Of a stretch of 40,982 bases of DNA, positions 8,958-17,810 are shown in pieces (within the stretch, counting starts at the first letter, position 1; every line of letters starts with the position of its first letter). Under the pieces are notes generated by a model. It was not told where the DNA came from. It did no database searches and worked only from the letters and a program-made list of their open reading frames with translations. The stretch comes from an uncultured Muribaculaceae bacterium (GTDB lineage Bacteria; Bacteroidota; Bacteroidia; Bacteroidales; Muribaculaceae), in assembly GCA_910585285.1 (NCBI GenBank), contig CAJUDL010000032.1, forward strand, positions 1 through 40,982, written 5' to 3'. The position numbers were made by a program, and so were the translations under genes.

Positions 8958-10571
8958 TTAAATTCCTGAAGGATTGGCTTTTGCAACATCTTCTTCCCAC
9001 CCTTCTCTTGAATATGTCTGCTCAAGTGTTATGCCGGAGGCTGCTGCCTGCTCAACCGCATAGTTTGGCAATGGCATATATTGGTGTGTCGGGATTCGCG
9101 ATTTATTCTCGTAGAATTTTTGAGCATATTTATTAAACCTGATGAGATCGATCTTGCGGTTGCCCTCAAAGAATAATTCATGTGCACGCTCTGTAAGAAG
9201 AGCATCAAGAAAATCATCCTTGACTGTTGCTGCCCTACCGCTAAGTCCGGGTAAACCGGCGCGATCGCGCACTTCGTTAACAGCGGCAAGAGCCTCTTGC
9301 GTAACGCTCCCTTTCTTACGCACATCGAGCTCTGCAAAATTAAGCAGAACCTCTGCCCAGCGAGCCACGGGGATATCCTGTCCCTGGAAAGTAGTATTTG
9401 TCTCCTGTGGCCATTTATTAATGATATAGCCAAACCATCGGCTACCGAAATGATTACGCGTCACCGTCACTCCGTCATTTGCAACGTAGCTCGTAACGAT
9501 TGTTTTACGGCGAAGATCATTGGAATCAAAAGTGGAATAGAAATTTTTGTCGATGCTGAAAGCCTGAAGCCAGCCACCTCCTCGGATAAACGTTTCAGAC
9601 ACAGCCACATCTGACGGAAGAGCCCACATCATGAAAGCGTTCATGTTGCCGTGCATTGGGCCACCGTCTGCCTGCTCGCTGCAACTTATGGCTGCTATTA
9701 CCTCACAGTTGAATTTATTCTTGTTAAGGAATTGTTCGGCATAAGGATTGTCTCCCTCTTTAAACAAGCGATATTTGCCGGTGCTCACCAACTCCCGGTA
9801 CATTTCCAAACCACGGTCATAATAACCCTGCATATGCTCACCTTCATTAAGACAATGACGCATCAGGAACACTCGGGCAACATCTCTGGTGAAGCGTCCC
9901 CTGTCGGGTGTCGTTTCCTGAACATGCTCCACTCCATATTCGAGATCGTCTTTAATCCAACCGCACATCTCATCAAGCGTGGGACGGGATATGTTCGACA
10001 AAGTCTCAGGATCATTTATTTTCTCAGGATCGAGCACTACACGCACCGGTCCGAAATTATGCATAAGGAAATACATCATAATTCCTCTGCACAAACGAGC
10101 CTCTCCAACCAACTCTTCCCTCTTCGCCTTATCGATGTCTGCTTTTTCAAGCACATCTATTATCTCGGTGTAGCGGGTTATCTGTGCCGTTTTTGGGAAA
10201 TGGTTCGGAGAATTCTCATCGCTAACGGTACCTCGCCAGTAATATACTGCATTAGAGAAGTCACCGCGTGTGAGGCGTCCGAAATCGTTAGAATTGTTAT
10301 TCTCCCCCTCTATATCGGTTGTAGAATCAAACATACGCACAACACCACCAGACTGTATGTACCACCCATGTTGCAGACCTGCCGACGACATGTCGTAGGT
10401 CCATACGGTAGTGAAAGGCAGATAACATGTCATCATGTATGCCTCGTATTCCTTTTCATTCGTAGGGAATTGTCCGGGAAGAAGACTGCCGTAGATCTGG
10501 GGATCAAAATTGTTTTCACAGCTGCCAAACAGCAACGAAAGTGCAGCCAGATACAGATATATCTTTTTCAT
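8958..10571 (-). CDS. SusD/RagB family outer-membrane glycan-binding lipoprotein
   Basis: A 537-residue protein of normal SusD length. The N-terminus is a lipoprotein signal with LFGSC (Cys18). The following helical SusD-like region has the family's typical start (NNFDPQIYGSLLPGQFPTNE) and TPR-type helices that pack against SusC, including EARLCRGIMMYFLM (about 157-170). The C-terminal RagB/SusD domain ends with the usual AAVNEVRDRAGL motif (about 443-454) and LLTERAHELFFEGNRKIDLIR. SusD proteins act as a lid on the SusC barrel and bind oligosaccharide at the cell surface. The gene starts 13 nt after the end of the SusC gene, as usual for these pairs. Confidence 0.95.
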   Translation of the reverse strand: MKKIYLYLAALSLLFGSCENNFDPQIYGSLLPGQFPTNEKEYEAYMMTCYLPFTTVWTYDMSSAGLQHGWYIQSGGVVRMFDSTTDIEGENNNSNDFGRLTRGDFSNAVYYWRGTVSDENSPNHFPKTAQITRYTEIIDVLEKADIDKAKREELVGEARLCRGIMMYFLMHNFGPVRVVLDPEKINDPETLSNISRPTLDEMCGWIKDDLEYGVEHVQETTPDRGRFTRDVARVFLMRHCLNEGEHMQGYYDRGLEMYRELVSTGKYRLFKEGDNPYAEQFLNKNKFNCEVIAAISCSEQADGGPMHGNMNAFMMWALPSDVAVSETFIRGGGWLQAFSIDKNFYSTFDSNDLRRKTIVTSYVANDGVTVTRNHFGSRWFGYIINKWPQETNTTFQGQDIPVARWAEVLLNFAELDVRKKGSVTQEALAAVNEVRDRAGLPGLSGRAATVKDDFLDALLTERAHELFFEGNRKIDLIRFNKYAQKFYENKSRIPTHQYMPLPNYAVEQAAASGITLEQTYSREGWEEDVAKANPSGI

Positions 10572-10584
10572 TGTAATAATCCAT

Positions 10585-13500
10585 TTAGAATTGTAGTTTT
10601 ATACCCATTGTATAAGCACGGTTACTCGGGAACTGTCCACCGTTAAGCCCTATACCGGTCATATTTATTTCAGGATCGCTGTCCTTGAATCGTGTAATGG
10701 TAAAAGGATTCTGGAAATCAACGTATAGCCTGATGTTCTTTACATAACCTTTGGTCCATTTGAAAAACTCCGGACCGAATGTATAACCTAACGTTATGTT
10801 ACGCACGCGTAGGAATGATGCGTTCTCGTATCCTATATCAGTACCGCAGTTGCCTGGCAATGTCAGATATCGGGATGCCACACCCGGGAATTTTGCATTC
10901 CCGCTATTGGTCTGTGAATTCCAGACATGAAATACATCCTGCGTCATATTTCCTGCCTCAAAAGTGCCTTCCAGATTCACTTTTCCATAACTCTGATTAA
11001 ATTTCCTGACACCTAAATTCCCATAGAAAAACAATTCAAGATCGAAACCTTTGTATTTAAAAGAGTTACCTAATCCATAATATACTTTAGGCAACATATC
11101 ATCCATGTATATATCATCAATGTCGATCTTGCCGTCATTATTCTTGTCAACAATAATTGGCACACCCGGCTGGCAGGCATTCGCACCTAAAGAGCGTTGA
11201 GAATCCGGTATGTTGTCACGATTGATATTTATCAGACCATCAGTTTTATAATAATACATCACATTCATTGGCTCTCCCTCTCTCATGGCATACTGAGCAA
11301 AATCCTGATTAGGCATCCGCTCAAGCCATTTGGCTTTGTAGTGAGACAGTGTCAACACCGTGGTCCAAGTGAAATCTCTCGTCTGAATATTTGTGCTGTT
11401 CAGGCTCAGATCCACACCATAACGCTTGAAATGGGCACCGTTGATTGGTCTGGTACCATGCATACCCAAAATCTCTGTAGGTGAATAACCCAACATACGG
11501 GTAACATCGTTACGGAATACATCAATTGTTCCGCTGAGACGGTCATTCAATACAGAGAAGTCAAGACCGATATTTTTCATTACTGTTTTCTGCCAAGAGA
11601 CATCAGGATAATTGGCGCCTTGCAATACAAATGGTATGTATGATGTAGTATTATTGTTAAACATCACATTCTCACGAGTCGTACCTATCACGCCATAGAG
11701 CGTAGAACCAAGGTTGTCTGAACCGGTTTCTCCATATGATGCACGAAGCTTGAGCATGTTTATCCATGTGATATCACGCATAAACGCTTCGTTCTGTATC
11801 TTCCAGGCAAGCGAAACGGATGGGAACCATGAGTATTTCTTTCCGGGAAAGAATTTATCTGTACCATCACGGCGGATTGAAGCCTGAATCACATAGCGGT
11901 TGAGGAAATCGCCTGTAACGCGTCCGAATTGCGAGCGTTTTTCATCTCCATATTTATATGAACCTGGGAAGAAAGGACCGTCCGCCTTCTGAACGCTTTC
12001 GCTGTTCAGTTTGTCTATGGCGTTCTCATATGATATATATTGACCTTTACCATGTGATCTGTAAAGTCCCATACCCACCATTGCCGAAAAATCAACGATT
12101 TCTCCAAACCTCTTTTGAAAATTGACGAAAGCCTCAAGTGTGCCGTTTGAACGACTGGAACTTTCGATATTGCCACGAGATTTCTTTTGCAAAGAAAAAT
12201 AGACATTCGACGGAATATATGAATCACGGCTGGAGGTTTCATGATTATAACCGTAAACACCCCTGACCGAAAGCATATCCTTTATAATGTCTATATCCAA
12301 AGCAAAATTCACATAATATGCACTCTGCTCACTCTTATCTGATATTAAAAGAGACGAAACCGGATTTGGTGTACGGTTAAACTGGGTGTATTCCCCATTC
12401 TCATTCATTACAGGCAAATAAGTCGGATAAGTCTCAGCTGCATATAAAGAGCCGGCACACTGGTCTCCCATATTACCAACTGCATCTCCATTAGTAGAGT
12501 TTGTATAGTTGTTTTTATTCAGGTTGACCACTGTGGTAAATCGCATGAAATTAGTAAGTTTTGTCTGGATATTGGTACGAAGGGAGAAACGCTCCATGTC
12601 TGAATTCTTGACCGTTGCGTCTTCCTTATAATAATTCAGACCAAGATAATATTTCACCCACTCCGTGCCTCCATTTATAGCAAGATTGTGATTGGTGATA
12701 GCTCCGGTGCGCAGGATCATTGAACGCCAGTCTGTGTCAATGGCGTTTGCAATCTGCTGTTGAGAAAACAATGGCTGCCATTTGCCGTCGTATGCGGTAT
12801 TGCCGTATGGATATTGATTATGGTTGTAAAGATAATTCTCTTTTGAGAAAACATTGACAACGTTCATATATTCATTACCATGCAGCAACTTAAAATACTT
12901 TTCCGGTTTTTGCCATGAATAGCTTCCTTCATAAGTGATGCTCGGCTTACCCATTTTTCCTTTCTTGGTTGTGATGAGGATAACACCGTCGGCGGCACCT
13001 ATACCATATATAGCAGCGGCAGCGTCCTTCAATATCTCCATCGATTCAATGTCGCTGGGATTCAAGCCCTGAAGCCCGGAACGGTTAATTGAACCGGGAA
13101 GAGCGATATCTCCTGTCCCTGCTTCAAGTGACCCATTGGGCATGACTACTCCGTCAACTACATATATAGGATTACCACCCCCTCGAATGGAGATGTTGAT
13201 TCCACCTCCTGGCTGCGGGCTGCTCACGTTTGCCTGAACACCTGCAGCACGACCTAAAAGCATGGAATTGACATTGCTTGACGCCGCTTTCTGAATACCT
13301 TCTGTCTTTACAGTGGTAATGGAGGTTGTAAGGTTTTTACGAGTTGTCGCGCCGTATCCGGTAACAACCACTTCATTGAGCACGTTGGAACTTTCCTTCA
13401 TTGTAATATCCAATGAGCCCTCACCTGAAATTTTCTTTGAAACAGGATCATACCCAACATATGAATAACTCAGGTTTGATCCGACCGGAACTTCGATCTC

Positions 13501-14004
13501 ATACTTACCTTCGATATCGGTCGCCACTCCTTTTTTAGATACTTTGTCCATCACCGTGACACCGATAAGAGGTTCATGGGCAGCATCGTAAACATACCCA
13601 ATCACTTTAACCGTCTCTCCTTTCTTTTTCTCAGGTGATTTCCCCGATTTTGTTGTCACACCGGCAACTTTGGTCAATACGATTTGCTTCTTGTCAATCT
13701 GATAACTGATTTTCCGACTGTCAAAAAGTTTATCAAGCACGCTTCTCAGAGGTTCGTCCTTGACATTAAGGCTCACTTTCGAATTGACATCCACAGCATC
13801 TTTTGTATAAAAGAAGCGATAGTCAGTTTGTTGCTCGATTTTCTTCAACACGGTCTGCAGGGGTGCCCCGCTAACGTTTATCGTGACGTTACCGCTTCGA
13901 GCGAACGCCGGAAAAACCATACACAACATTAGAAGGCTAAACAATGCCGTCCTTATGCCTGCACGCCACTTCCGGCTGGGAGTTCGTTTAGTTAGTTCGT
14001 CCAT
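10585..14004 (-). CDS. SusC/RagA family TonB-dependent receptor with STN domain
   Basis: A 1139-residue outer-membrane importer for oligosaccharides, paired with SusD. After a signal peptide (about 1-36, with a 20-residue polar lead) comes a secretin/TonB short N-terminal (STN) domain, about 40-112, which signals to FecR-type anti-sigma factors. A carboxypeptidase-regulatory-like domain (about 130-205) contains GYVYDAAHEPLIGVTV. The SusC signature LNEVVVTGYGA follows (about 208-219), then the plug domain with ILKDAAAAIYG, and a long beta-barrel ending in the C-terminal strand GIKLQF. The STN domain and the divergent sigma/anti-sigma genes argue that ligand loading of this transporter switches on its own operon. 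It is the first gene of the minus-strand operon. I found no clear TAnnTTTG promoter in its upstream region, which would fit use of an ECF sigma factor. Confidence 0.96.
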   Translation of the reverse strand: MDELTKRTPSRKWRAGIRTALFSLLMLCMVFPAFARSGNVTINVSGAPLQTVLKKIEQQTDYRFFYTKDAVDVNSKVSLNVKDEPLRSVLDKLFDSRKISYQIDKKQIVLTKVAGVTTKSGKSPEKKKGETVKVIGYVYDAAHEPLIGVTVMDKVSKKGVATDIEGKYEIEVPVGSNLSYSYVGYDPVSKKISGEGSLDITMKESSNVLNEVVVTGYGATTRKNLTTSITTVKTEGIQKAASSNVNSMLLGRAAGVQANVSSPQPGGGINISIRGGGNPIYVVDGVVMPNGSLEAGTGDIALPGSINRSGLQGLNPSDIESMEILKDAAAAIYGIGAADGVILITTKKGKMGKPSITYEGSYSWQKPEKYFKLLHGNEYMNVVNVFSKENYLYNHNQYPYGNTAYDGKWQPLFSQQQIANAIDTDWRSMILRTGAITNHNLAINGGTEWVKYYLGLNYYKEDATVKNSDMERFSLRTNIQTKLTNFMRFTTVVNLNKNNYTNSTNGDAVGNMGDQCAGSLYAAETYPTYLPVMNENGEYTQFNRTPNPVSSLLISDKSEQSAYYVNFALDIDIIKDMLSVRGVYGYNHETSSRDSYIPSNVYFSLQKKSRGNIESSSRSNGTLEAFVNFQKRFGEIVDFSAMVGMGLYRSHGKGQYISYENAIDKLNSESVQKADGPFFPGSYKYGDEKRSQFGRVTGDFLNRYVIQASIRRDGTDKFFPGKKYSWFPSVSLAWKIQNEAFMRDITWINMLKLRASYGETGSDNLGSTLYGVIGTTRENVMFNNNTTSYIPFVLQGANYPDVSWQKTVMKNIGLDFSVLNDRLSGTIDVFRNDVTRMLGYSPTEILGMHGTRPINGAHFKRYGVDLSLNSTNIQTRDFTWTTVLTLSHYKAKWLERMPNQDFAQYAMREGEPMNVMYYYKTDGLININRDNIPDSQRSLGANACQPGVPIIVDKNNDGKIDIDDIYMDDMLPKVYYGLGNSFKYKGFDLELFFYGNLGVRKFNQSYGKVNLEGTFEAGNMTQDVFHVWNSQTNSGNAKFPGVASRYLTLPGNCGTDIGYENASFLRVRNITLGYTFGPEFFKWTKGYVKNIRLYVDFQNPFTITRFKDSDPEINMTGIGLNGGQFPSNRAYTMGIKLQF

Positions 14005-14095
14005 ATTTATTATTATTGATATTGGTTTTCATGATTGATTTCAAAATAATTTCGATGTCATACTTAACGTTGTTCATTTCATGGTATAATCATTG

Positions 14096-14120
14096 AGAAC
14101 ATCATGCATAAACATGTTCT
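14096..14120. promoter_or_regulatory. Inverted repeat in the susC / sigma-factor divergent gap
   Basis: The 271-nt divergent gap holds a 7-bp inverted repeat, AGAACAT (14096-14102) and ATGTTCT (14114-14120), with an 11-nt spacer. It sits about 95 nt from the susC start and about 85 nt upstream of the sigma-gene -33 box. It could be an operator; no regulator is known for it. The rest of the gap is AT-rich without other clear signals except the promoter listed separately. Confidence 0.3.
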
Positions 14121-14202
14121 ATATTAATATGAAACTTTTCTCCGAATTTCCCACATCGATTTTTTATAAAATTTTTAATTTTTTTAATTTTTGTCTAAAG
14201 TG

Positions 14203-14234
14203 CTTGTATGATAGTAATTTATTTTATAACTTCG
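14203..14234 (+). promoter_or_regulatory. Bacteroidetes-type promoter of the ECF sigma gene
   Basis: A -7 box TAACTTCG (14227-14234, one mismatch from TAnnTTTG) lies 20 nt after CTTG (14203-14206), a near match to the -33 TTTG. The predicted start of transcription is near 14238, about 38 nt upstream of ATG 14276. This argues for the short form of the sigma factor, because a start at 14093 would lie upstream of the promoter. Confidence 0.5.
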
Positions 14235-14275
14235 CGCAGAATCAAAATGAAATACATTTAGATTCCCTTATAATT

Positions 14276-14872
14276 ATGTCGAGTACCAGTGAAGAATATA
14301 AAGATGAAAAACTCCTTGTGGCTGCCCTCCGATTGGACAGTCACGAAGCTTTCGTCAGAATATTCCGACAATATTATCCGAATCTTGTTTCATTTGCCGG
14401 ACAATTCATACCCGACAAACTAACATGTGAGGATATAGTGCAAAACATTTTCTTGAGTCTTTGGCAGGAACGCAAGAATCTAAAGATACGCTCCTCCCTC
14501 CGATCCTACCTGACTATCATGGTTCAGAACATGTGTTTGAATCAGATTCGACATAATAAGGTGAAAGCTCGTTATGAATCCGAAATCCATGAAGCGATTC
14601 TTTCACTCTCTCCCGAAGAACACATGTTCTTCTCCGAACTTAACATGGCATTTGACAGCACACTTTCCCAGATGGATCCCACTCTTCGGGAAACACTGCT
14701 GCTAAGCCGTGATGAGAAACTGAAATATCCTGAAATCGCAGAGCGTCTCAACATCTCTGTAAGAACGGTTGAAGACCGAATAAGCAGAGCTATGAAACTC
14801 CTGCGAAACAATTTGCGAGATTTCAAGTATTTTATTCCGCTATTTATTTTATCTTTCAAAGATTTGCTTTAG
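14276..14872 (+). CDS. ECF RNA polymerase sigma factor (FecI-like)
   Basis: With ATG 14276 (MSSTSEEYKDEKLL) the protein is 198 residues, the normal size for Bacteroidetes ECF sigma factors. The frame is open back to 14093, but that part is AT-rich and overlaps the promoter. Sigma region 2 covers about 20-90 (DSHEAFVRIFRQYYPNLVSFA, then DIVQNIFLSLWQER, the -10 recognition helix). Sigma region 4 covers about 130-185 (LRETLLLSRDEKLKYPEIAERLNIS, a helix-turn-helix, then VRTVEDRISRA). By family knowledge it is held inactive by the FecR-like anti-sigma and released when the STN domain of the SusC receptor signals ligand. It lies divergently from the SusC operon, its probable target, and 203 nt upstream of the anti-sigma gene, an unusually long gap filled by a structured repeat. 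Confidence 0.93.
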   Translation: MSSTSEEYKDEKLLVAALRLDSHEAFVRIFRQYYPNLVSFAGQFIPDKLTCEDIVQNIFLSLWQERKNLKIRSSLRSYLTIMVQNMCLNQIRHNKVKARYESEIHEAILSLSPEEHMFFSELNMAFDSTLSQMDPTLRETLLLSRDEKLKYPEIAERLNISVRTVEDRISRAMKLLRNNLRDFKYFIPLFILSFKDLL

Positions 14873-14886
14873 AACAAACCTTAAAT

Positions 14887-15065
14887 AATGAATCATATTA
14901 AACCGCTACAATATGAAATTTTTAATCTCACATATCCTATGCTTGAAATTTTCGGTGATTTCCGCCAAGTTTCATCAGTCACAATGCCCGCATTGCTCCT
15001 TCTTCAACTTGCGGAAATCCCTCAAAAATTTCTGCGTATATGATATGTGTTTAATCTGATTCATT
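14887..15065 (-). repeat. Structured dispersed element, copy A (between sigma and anti-sigma genes)
   Basis: This is the reverse-complement copy of the element also found at 16113-16297 and 38163-38311. The outer helix is GATTTCCGC + AAGTT (14957-14971) with AACTT + GCGGAAATC (15006-15019), one C bulged. The inner helix CAATGC/GCATTG is at 14982-14995. The internal loop strands read, in element orientation, GAAGAAGGAG and TGACTGATGA. Further out are CACATATC/GATATGTG arms and the terminal arms AATGAATCA (14887-14895) and TGATTCATT (15057-15065). It ends 10 nt before the anti-sigma ATG. Whether it acts as RNA or DNA is not known. Confidence 0.8.
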
Positions 15066-15075
15066 ACTTAAAATT

Positions 15076-16104
15076 ATGACAGACGATAATCTTATTGACA
15101 TAGAAACTTTAATTACAAGATATTTCGCTTCGGAAGCTACTGAATCTGAAATGGCAACACTGCTGAAATGGATTCAGGAATCTGAAGAGAACAGAAAGCA
15201 TTTTTTTGAACTTCAAGACATATGGCATGCCTTGAATCCATCTTTTGAATTAAACGATGCCGATTCTGAAAAGGCTGAAGAGATTATTCTCACAAAATCA
15301 GGCATTAAGAAAAATAAAAACAAGTGGATAAAAGGATTCATAAGGATATGGTCAAGATTGGCAGCAGTTATAGTCCTACCTCTTATCTTGTTGGTAATAT
15401 ATAAATATGCAATAACGAATAAACCACAAGAATCAATCAGAGAAATCACCACAGCTTATGGATGCTCCATGAAGACATCTCTCCCTGATGGGTCCATAGT
15501 CTGGCTAAATGCAAACAGTTCGTTGAAATATCCTTCTGAATTTGTGGCTGAAGAACGAAACGTAGAACTATTGGGGGAAGCTTATTTTGATGTAAACGCC
15601 GACAAAAAACATCCCTTTATCGTGCACACACCATCTCTCGATGTCAAAGCCACAGGAACGGAATTCAACGTCAACTCCTATGGATCCGGAAAGCTGTCAT
15701 CGGTCACTCTCGTTGACGGACATGTAAACGTAGATATAACCGACAGTAAAAAAATATATGATATGATTCCGGGTGAATATCTTAAACTTCAGAACGGCAA
15801 TGTATCTGTCAAGAAAGGTTGCGACACGGAAAAATATTGCTCATGGCGGAATGGAGTGTTATTATTTGATGACGACACCTTGGAAGAAATCTGCGAACGC
15901 CTGGAACAAATCTATGGAACCAGATTTGAAATTCTCGATCCTAAAGTATCCGCTACAAGATATTGCATGACTCTCAGAGGCGAAAGCATAAATGACATAT
16001 TGCATCTTCTTGAACTCAGCGCCCCCATAAAATGCACAATGGAATCCATCACGGGGACAGACTCCATTGGAACTATACAAAAAGTAACAATTTCCACTCT
16101 CTAA
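15076..16104 (+). CDS. FecR-like anti-sigma factor
   Basis: A 342-residue inner-membrane anti-sigma factor. The cytoplasmic N-terminus (about 1-90) carries the sigma-binding segment (LITRYFASEATESEMATLLKW). One transmembrane helix follows at about 94-114 (LAAVIVLPLILLVIYKYAI). The periplasmic FecR domain (about 120-215) has TSLPDGSIVWLNANSSLKYP, the family signature, and GEAYFDV. The C-terminal DUF4974-like domain (about 265-342) likely receives the STN domain of the SusC receptor (FDDDTLEEICERLEQIYG). The partner genes are the upstream ECF sigma factor and the divergent SusC. The 5' leader is dominated by repeat copy A, so translation may depend on that structure. Confidence 0.93.
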   Translation: MTDDNLIDIETLITRYFASEATESEMATLLKWIQESEENRKHFFELQDIWHALNPSFELNDADSEKAEEIILTKSGIKKNKNKWIKGFIRIWSRLAAVIVLPLILLVIYKYAITNKPQESIREITTAYGCSMKTSLPDGSIVWLNANSSLKYPSEFVAEERNVELLGEAYFDVNADKKHPFIVHTPSLDVKATGTEFNVNSYGSGKLSSVTLVDGHVNVDITDSKKIYDMIPGEYLKLQNGNVSVKKGCDTEKYCSWRNGVLLFDDDTLEEICERLEQIYGTRFEILDPKVSATRYCMTLRGESINDILHLLELSAPIKCTMESITGTDSIGTIQKVTISTL

Positions 16105-16112
16105 CACCGATC

Positions 16113-16297
16113 AGAAACTGTTTAAATTTATTTTCGAGGAAGTTTGAGAGTTATTTTTGAGGTGATTCCGCGAGTTGAGAAAGGAGAAACCTATCGGTTT
16201 CGACTGCCGAAACTTGGCGGAAGCAGCCAAAAAGAACCTCAAAATTCCCGAAAGATTCTTTATAATATTTTTTTCGTAATAAATTTAAACAGTTTCT
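16113..16297 (+). repeat. Structured dispersed element, copy B (convergent gap)
   Basis: This is the clearest copy. Perfect 20-bp terminal inverted repeats lie at 16113-16132 (AGAAACTGTTTAAATTTATT) and 16278-16297. Inside are TTTTGAGG/CCTCAAAA arms, the outer helix TTCCGC + AGTT (16166-16171, 16173-16176) with AACT + GCGGAA (16211-16214, 16217-16222), and the inner helix GAAACC/GGTTTC (16186-16201) closed by a TATC tetraloop. The inner helix differs from copies A and C in sequence but keeps full pairing. The element fills nearly the whole gap between the anti-sigma gene (stop 16104) and the phosphatase gene, whose stop codon begins at the element's last base. Confidence 0.85.
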
Positions 16298-17712
16298 TAG
16301 AGAGGGACATCCGCTACTGGCATATCCAGTGCGACAGAAAGGATTCGGCGGGGAATATCGGTATTATCGGAAATGGAGGTGAATTTCTCAGCTCCTACAC
16401 CGACTGCAAATACCGGCACTGTAGCTCCTGTGTGATGTAGCGAAGCGAATCCAAAACCTGCATCCTGATTCAGTATCTCGAACACTCGCGCTGTGAAGCC
16501 ATCGAATGTGGCATACAATGTTTTCTGATCTGCCAGATCACGCCCCGACATCATCTGCTCAAACATGCCGGCAAGTTCGGCAGTCTGCTTTTCTGAAGGT
16601 TGAAAAGTCACGCCCCATCCTAATTTTTCTTTCATGAAGTCTTCCATTTCTTGCCAGTTGTGTTCCTGCGAATCTCCAACAAATGATTTGATATGGTCAG
16701 AGAACGCTTCCTTAGAAATTTTTTGTGCCGCGATGCGGGGAGTACGCATAGAATACTTTGTAACATTTGAGCCTACAGACATTCCTCCAGTCTCATGATC
16801 AGCAGTTACAACTATCAGAGTTTCTTCCGGATGCTTAAGATAAAAATCATATGCGCGTCTAAGCGACTGATCAAAATCAAGCACCTCTCGCACAATTGTG
16901 CCTCCATCGTTTGAATGCCCGGCATGGTCGATGCCTCCACCTTCTACCATCATAAAGAACTTTTCGGGACTCACACGCATCAACTGTCGAATACCGGCAT
17001 CAGTCATATCCTTGAGCTTCATGGCTCCTGGAATTGAATCGATAGTATATCCTATGCTCCATGTATTGACTGTATCCGCCGACAAGACGAGCATACGGTC
17101 TGCCTCTTTTTGAAGTCCTTCAGAACCATAAAAGACCTCCACTCCCTGCTTTGCGAAATAATCAAGCAACTCCGTCTTTTTCCCTTTTTTATCACGAGCC
17201 TTTGCCAAACCGGCACCCGCTGCAAACTGGAATCCTGAATCAGCAAGATCCTTTCCTATCTGCATGCGTTCTCCCCTGTTTTTCACATGCGTGTAGAACG
17301 CACCGGGAGTTGCATCATCAATACCATCAGTAGTGACAAGACCAACACCCCAACCGCGATCGAAGAGCACTTTAGCAATTGAGTTGACGGCAACAGTGTC
17401 CGGTCCCATTCCAAGCATTCCGTTCCGGGTCTTGTGACCTGTCGCAAGAGCCGTACCCGCCGCAGCCGAATCCGTTACTCTCGAAGAGAACGAATGAGTT
17501 CTTTGGGCAGACATCACCGGCATTTTATACATTGTCAATGTATCCTTCGAGCCAAGCACATCAGTCATATACAGCTGAGCATTAAGCACATGATTAAATC
17601 CCATTCCATCTCCGATGAAATAGAACACATACTTCGGCTCCGCGTAGGATGCAAAACACCCCACCAAAGCAAGAGCGCAAGAAATCAAAAATTTATTCTT
17701 TATCATAATCAC
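16297..17712 (-). CDS. Alkaline phosphatase, PhoA superfamily
   Basis: A 471-residue exported phosphomonoesterase. The signal peptide is about residues 1-24 (Met3 is an equally possible start). The family motifs are intact: FIGDGMG (Asp35, metal ligand), RVTDSAAAGTALATGHKT with nucleophile Ser82, VEGGGIDHAGHSND (metal-binding) and VTADHETGG (metal-binding Asp/His). The usual role is release of phosphate from organic esters in the periplasm or at the surface. It converges on the anti-sigma gene and is separated from it only by repeat copy B. Its short 5' region (17713-17795) holds the G-rich 10-bp tandem repeat on the transcribed-RNA strand. No Pho box could be recognised. Confidence 0.93.
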   Translation of the reverse strand: MIMIKNKFLISCALALVGCFASYAEPKYVFYFIGDGMGFNHVLNAQLYMTDVLGSKDTLTMYKMPVMSAQRTHSFSSRVTDSAAAGTALATGHKTRNGMLGMGPDTVAVNSIAKVLFDRGWGVGLVTTDGIDDATPGAFYTHVKNRGERMQIGKDLADSGFQFAAGAGLAKARDKKGKKTELLDYFAKQGVEVFYGSEGLQKEADRMLVLSADTVNTWSIGYTIDSIPGAMKLKDMTDAGIRQLMRVSPEKFFMMVEGGGIDHAGHSNDGGTIVREVLDFDQSLRRAYDFYLKHPEETLIVVTADHETGGMSVGSNVTKYSMRTPRIAAQKISKEAFSDHIKSFVGDSQEHNWQEMEDFMKEKLGWGVTFQPSEKQTAELAGMFEQMMSGRDLADQKTLYATFDGFTARVFEILNQDAGFGFASLHHTGATVPVFAVGVGAEKFTSISDNTDIPRRILSVALDMPVADVPL

Positions 17713-17740
17713 CTTTTTTATTCTTTCTCACCATCCATCC

Positions 17741-17810
17741 TATCCCCATTAAGCCCCATCTCGCCCCATCCAGCCCTATCCAGCCCCATCCAGCCCTATC
17801 CAGCCCCAGA
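17741..17810 (-). repeat. G-rich 10-bp tandem repeat, seven units (possible G-quadruplex)
   Basis: On the plus strand the units read like CAGCCCCATC or CAGCCCTATC; the minus strand therefore has seven runs of three or four G spaced at 10 nt (unit GGGCTGGATR). That meets the simple pattern for a G-quadruplex with 6-7-nt loops. The tract lies between the TrmH gene end and the phosphatase start, overlaps the last codons of TrmH, and would be G-rich in the phosphatase leader RNA. A related tract is at 19601-19640. Confidence 0.75.

Noticed and set aside
8944..9000. 19-residue N-terminal extension of the trimodular lipoprotein
   Set aside because: It would bury the lipoprotein signal and overlap the susD end. 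ATG 8943 gives a proper signal peptide.
9651..10646. 331-residue plus-strand frame antisense to susD
   Set aside because: It is long, but it mirrors the susD coding strand completely and has no family motif or start signals.
14093..14275. N-terminal 61-residue extension of the sigma factor
   Set aside because: It is Phe/Asn-rich, AT-rich and contains the predicted promoter. Family length and alignment fit ATG 14276.
14887..15065. Integron attC site
   Set aside because: Folded imperfect palindromes with AAC/GTT pairs recall attC, but the RYYYAAC/GTTRRRY core sites at the ends are missing and no integrase or cassette array is seen.
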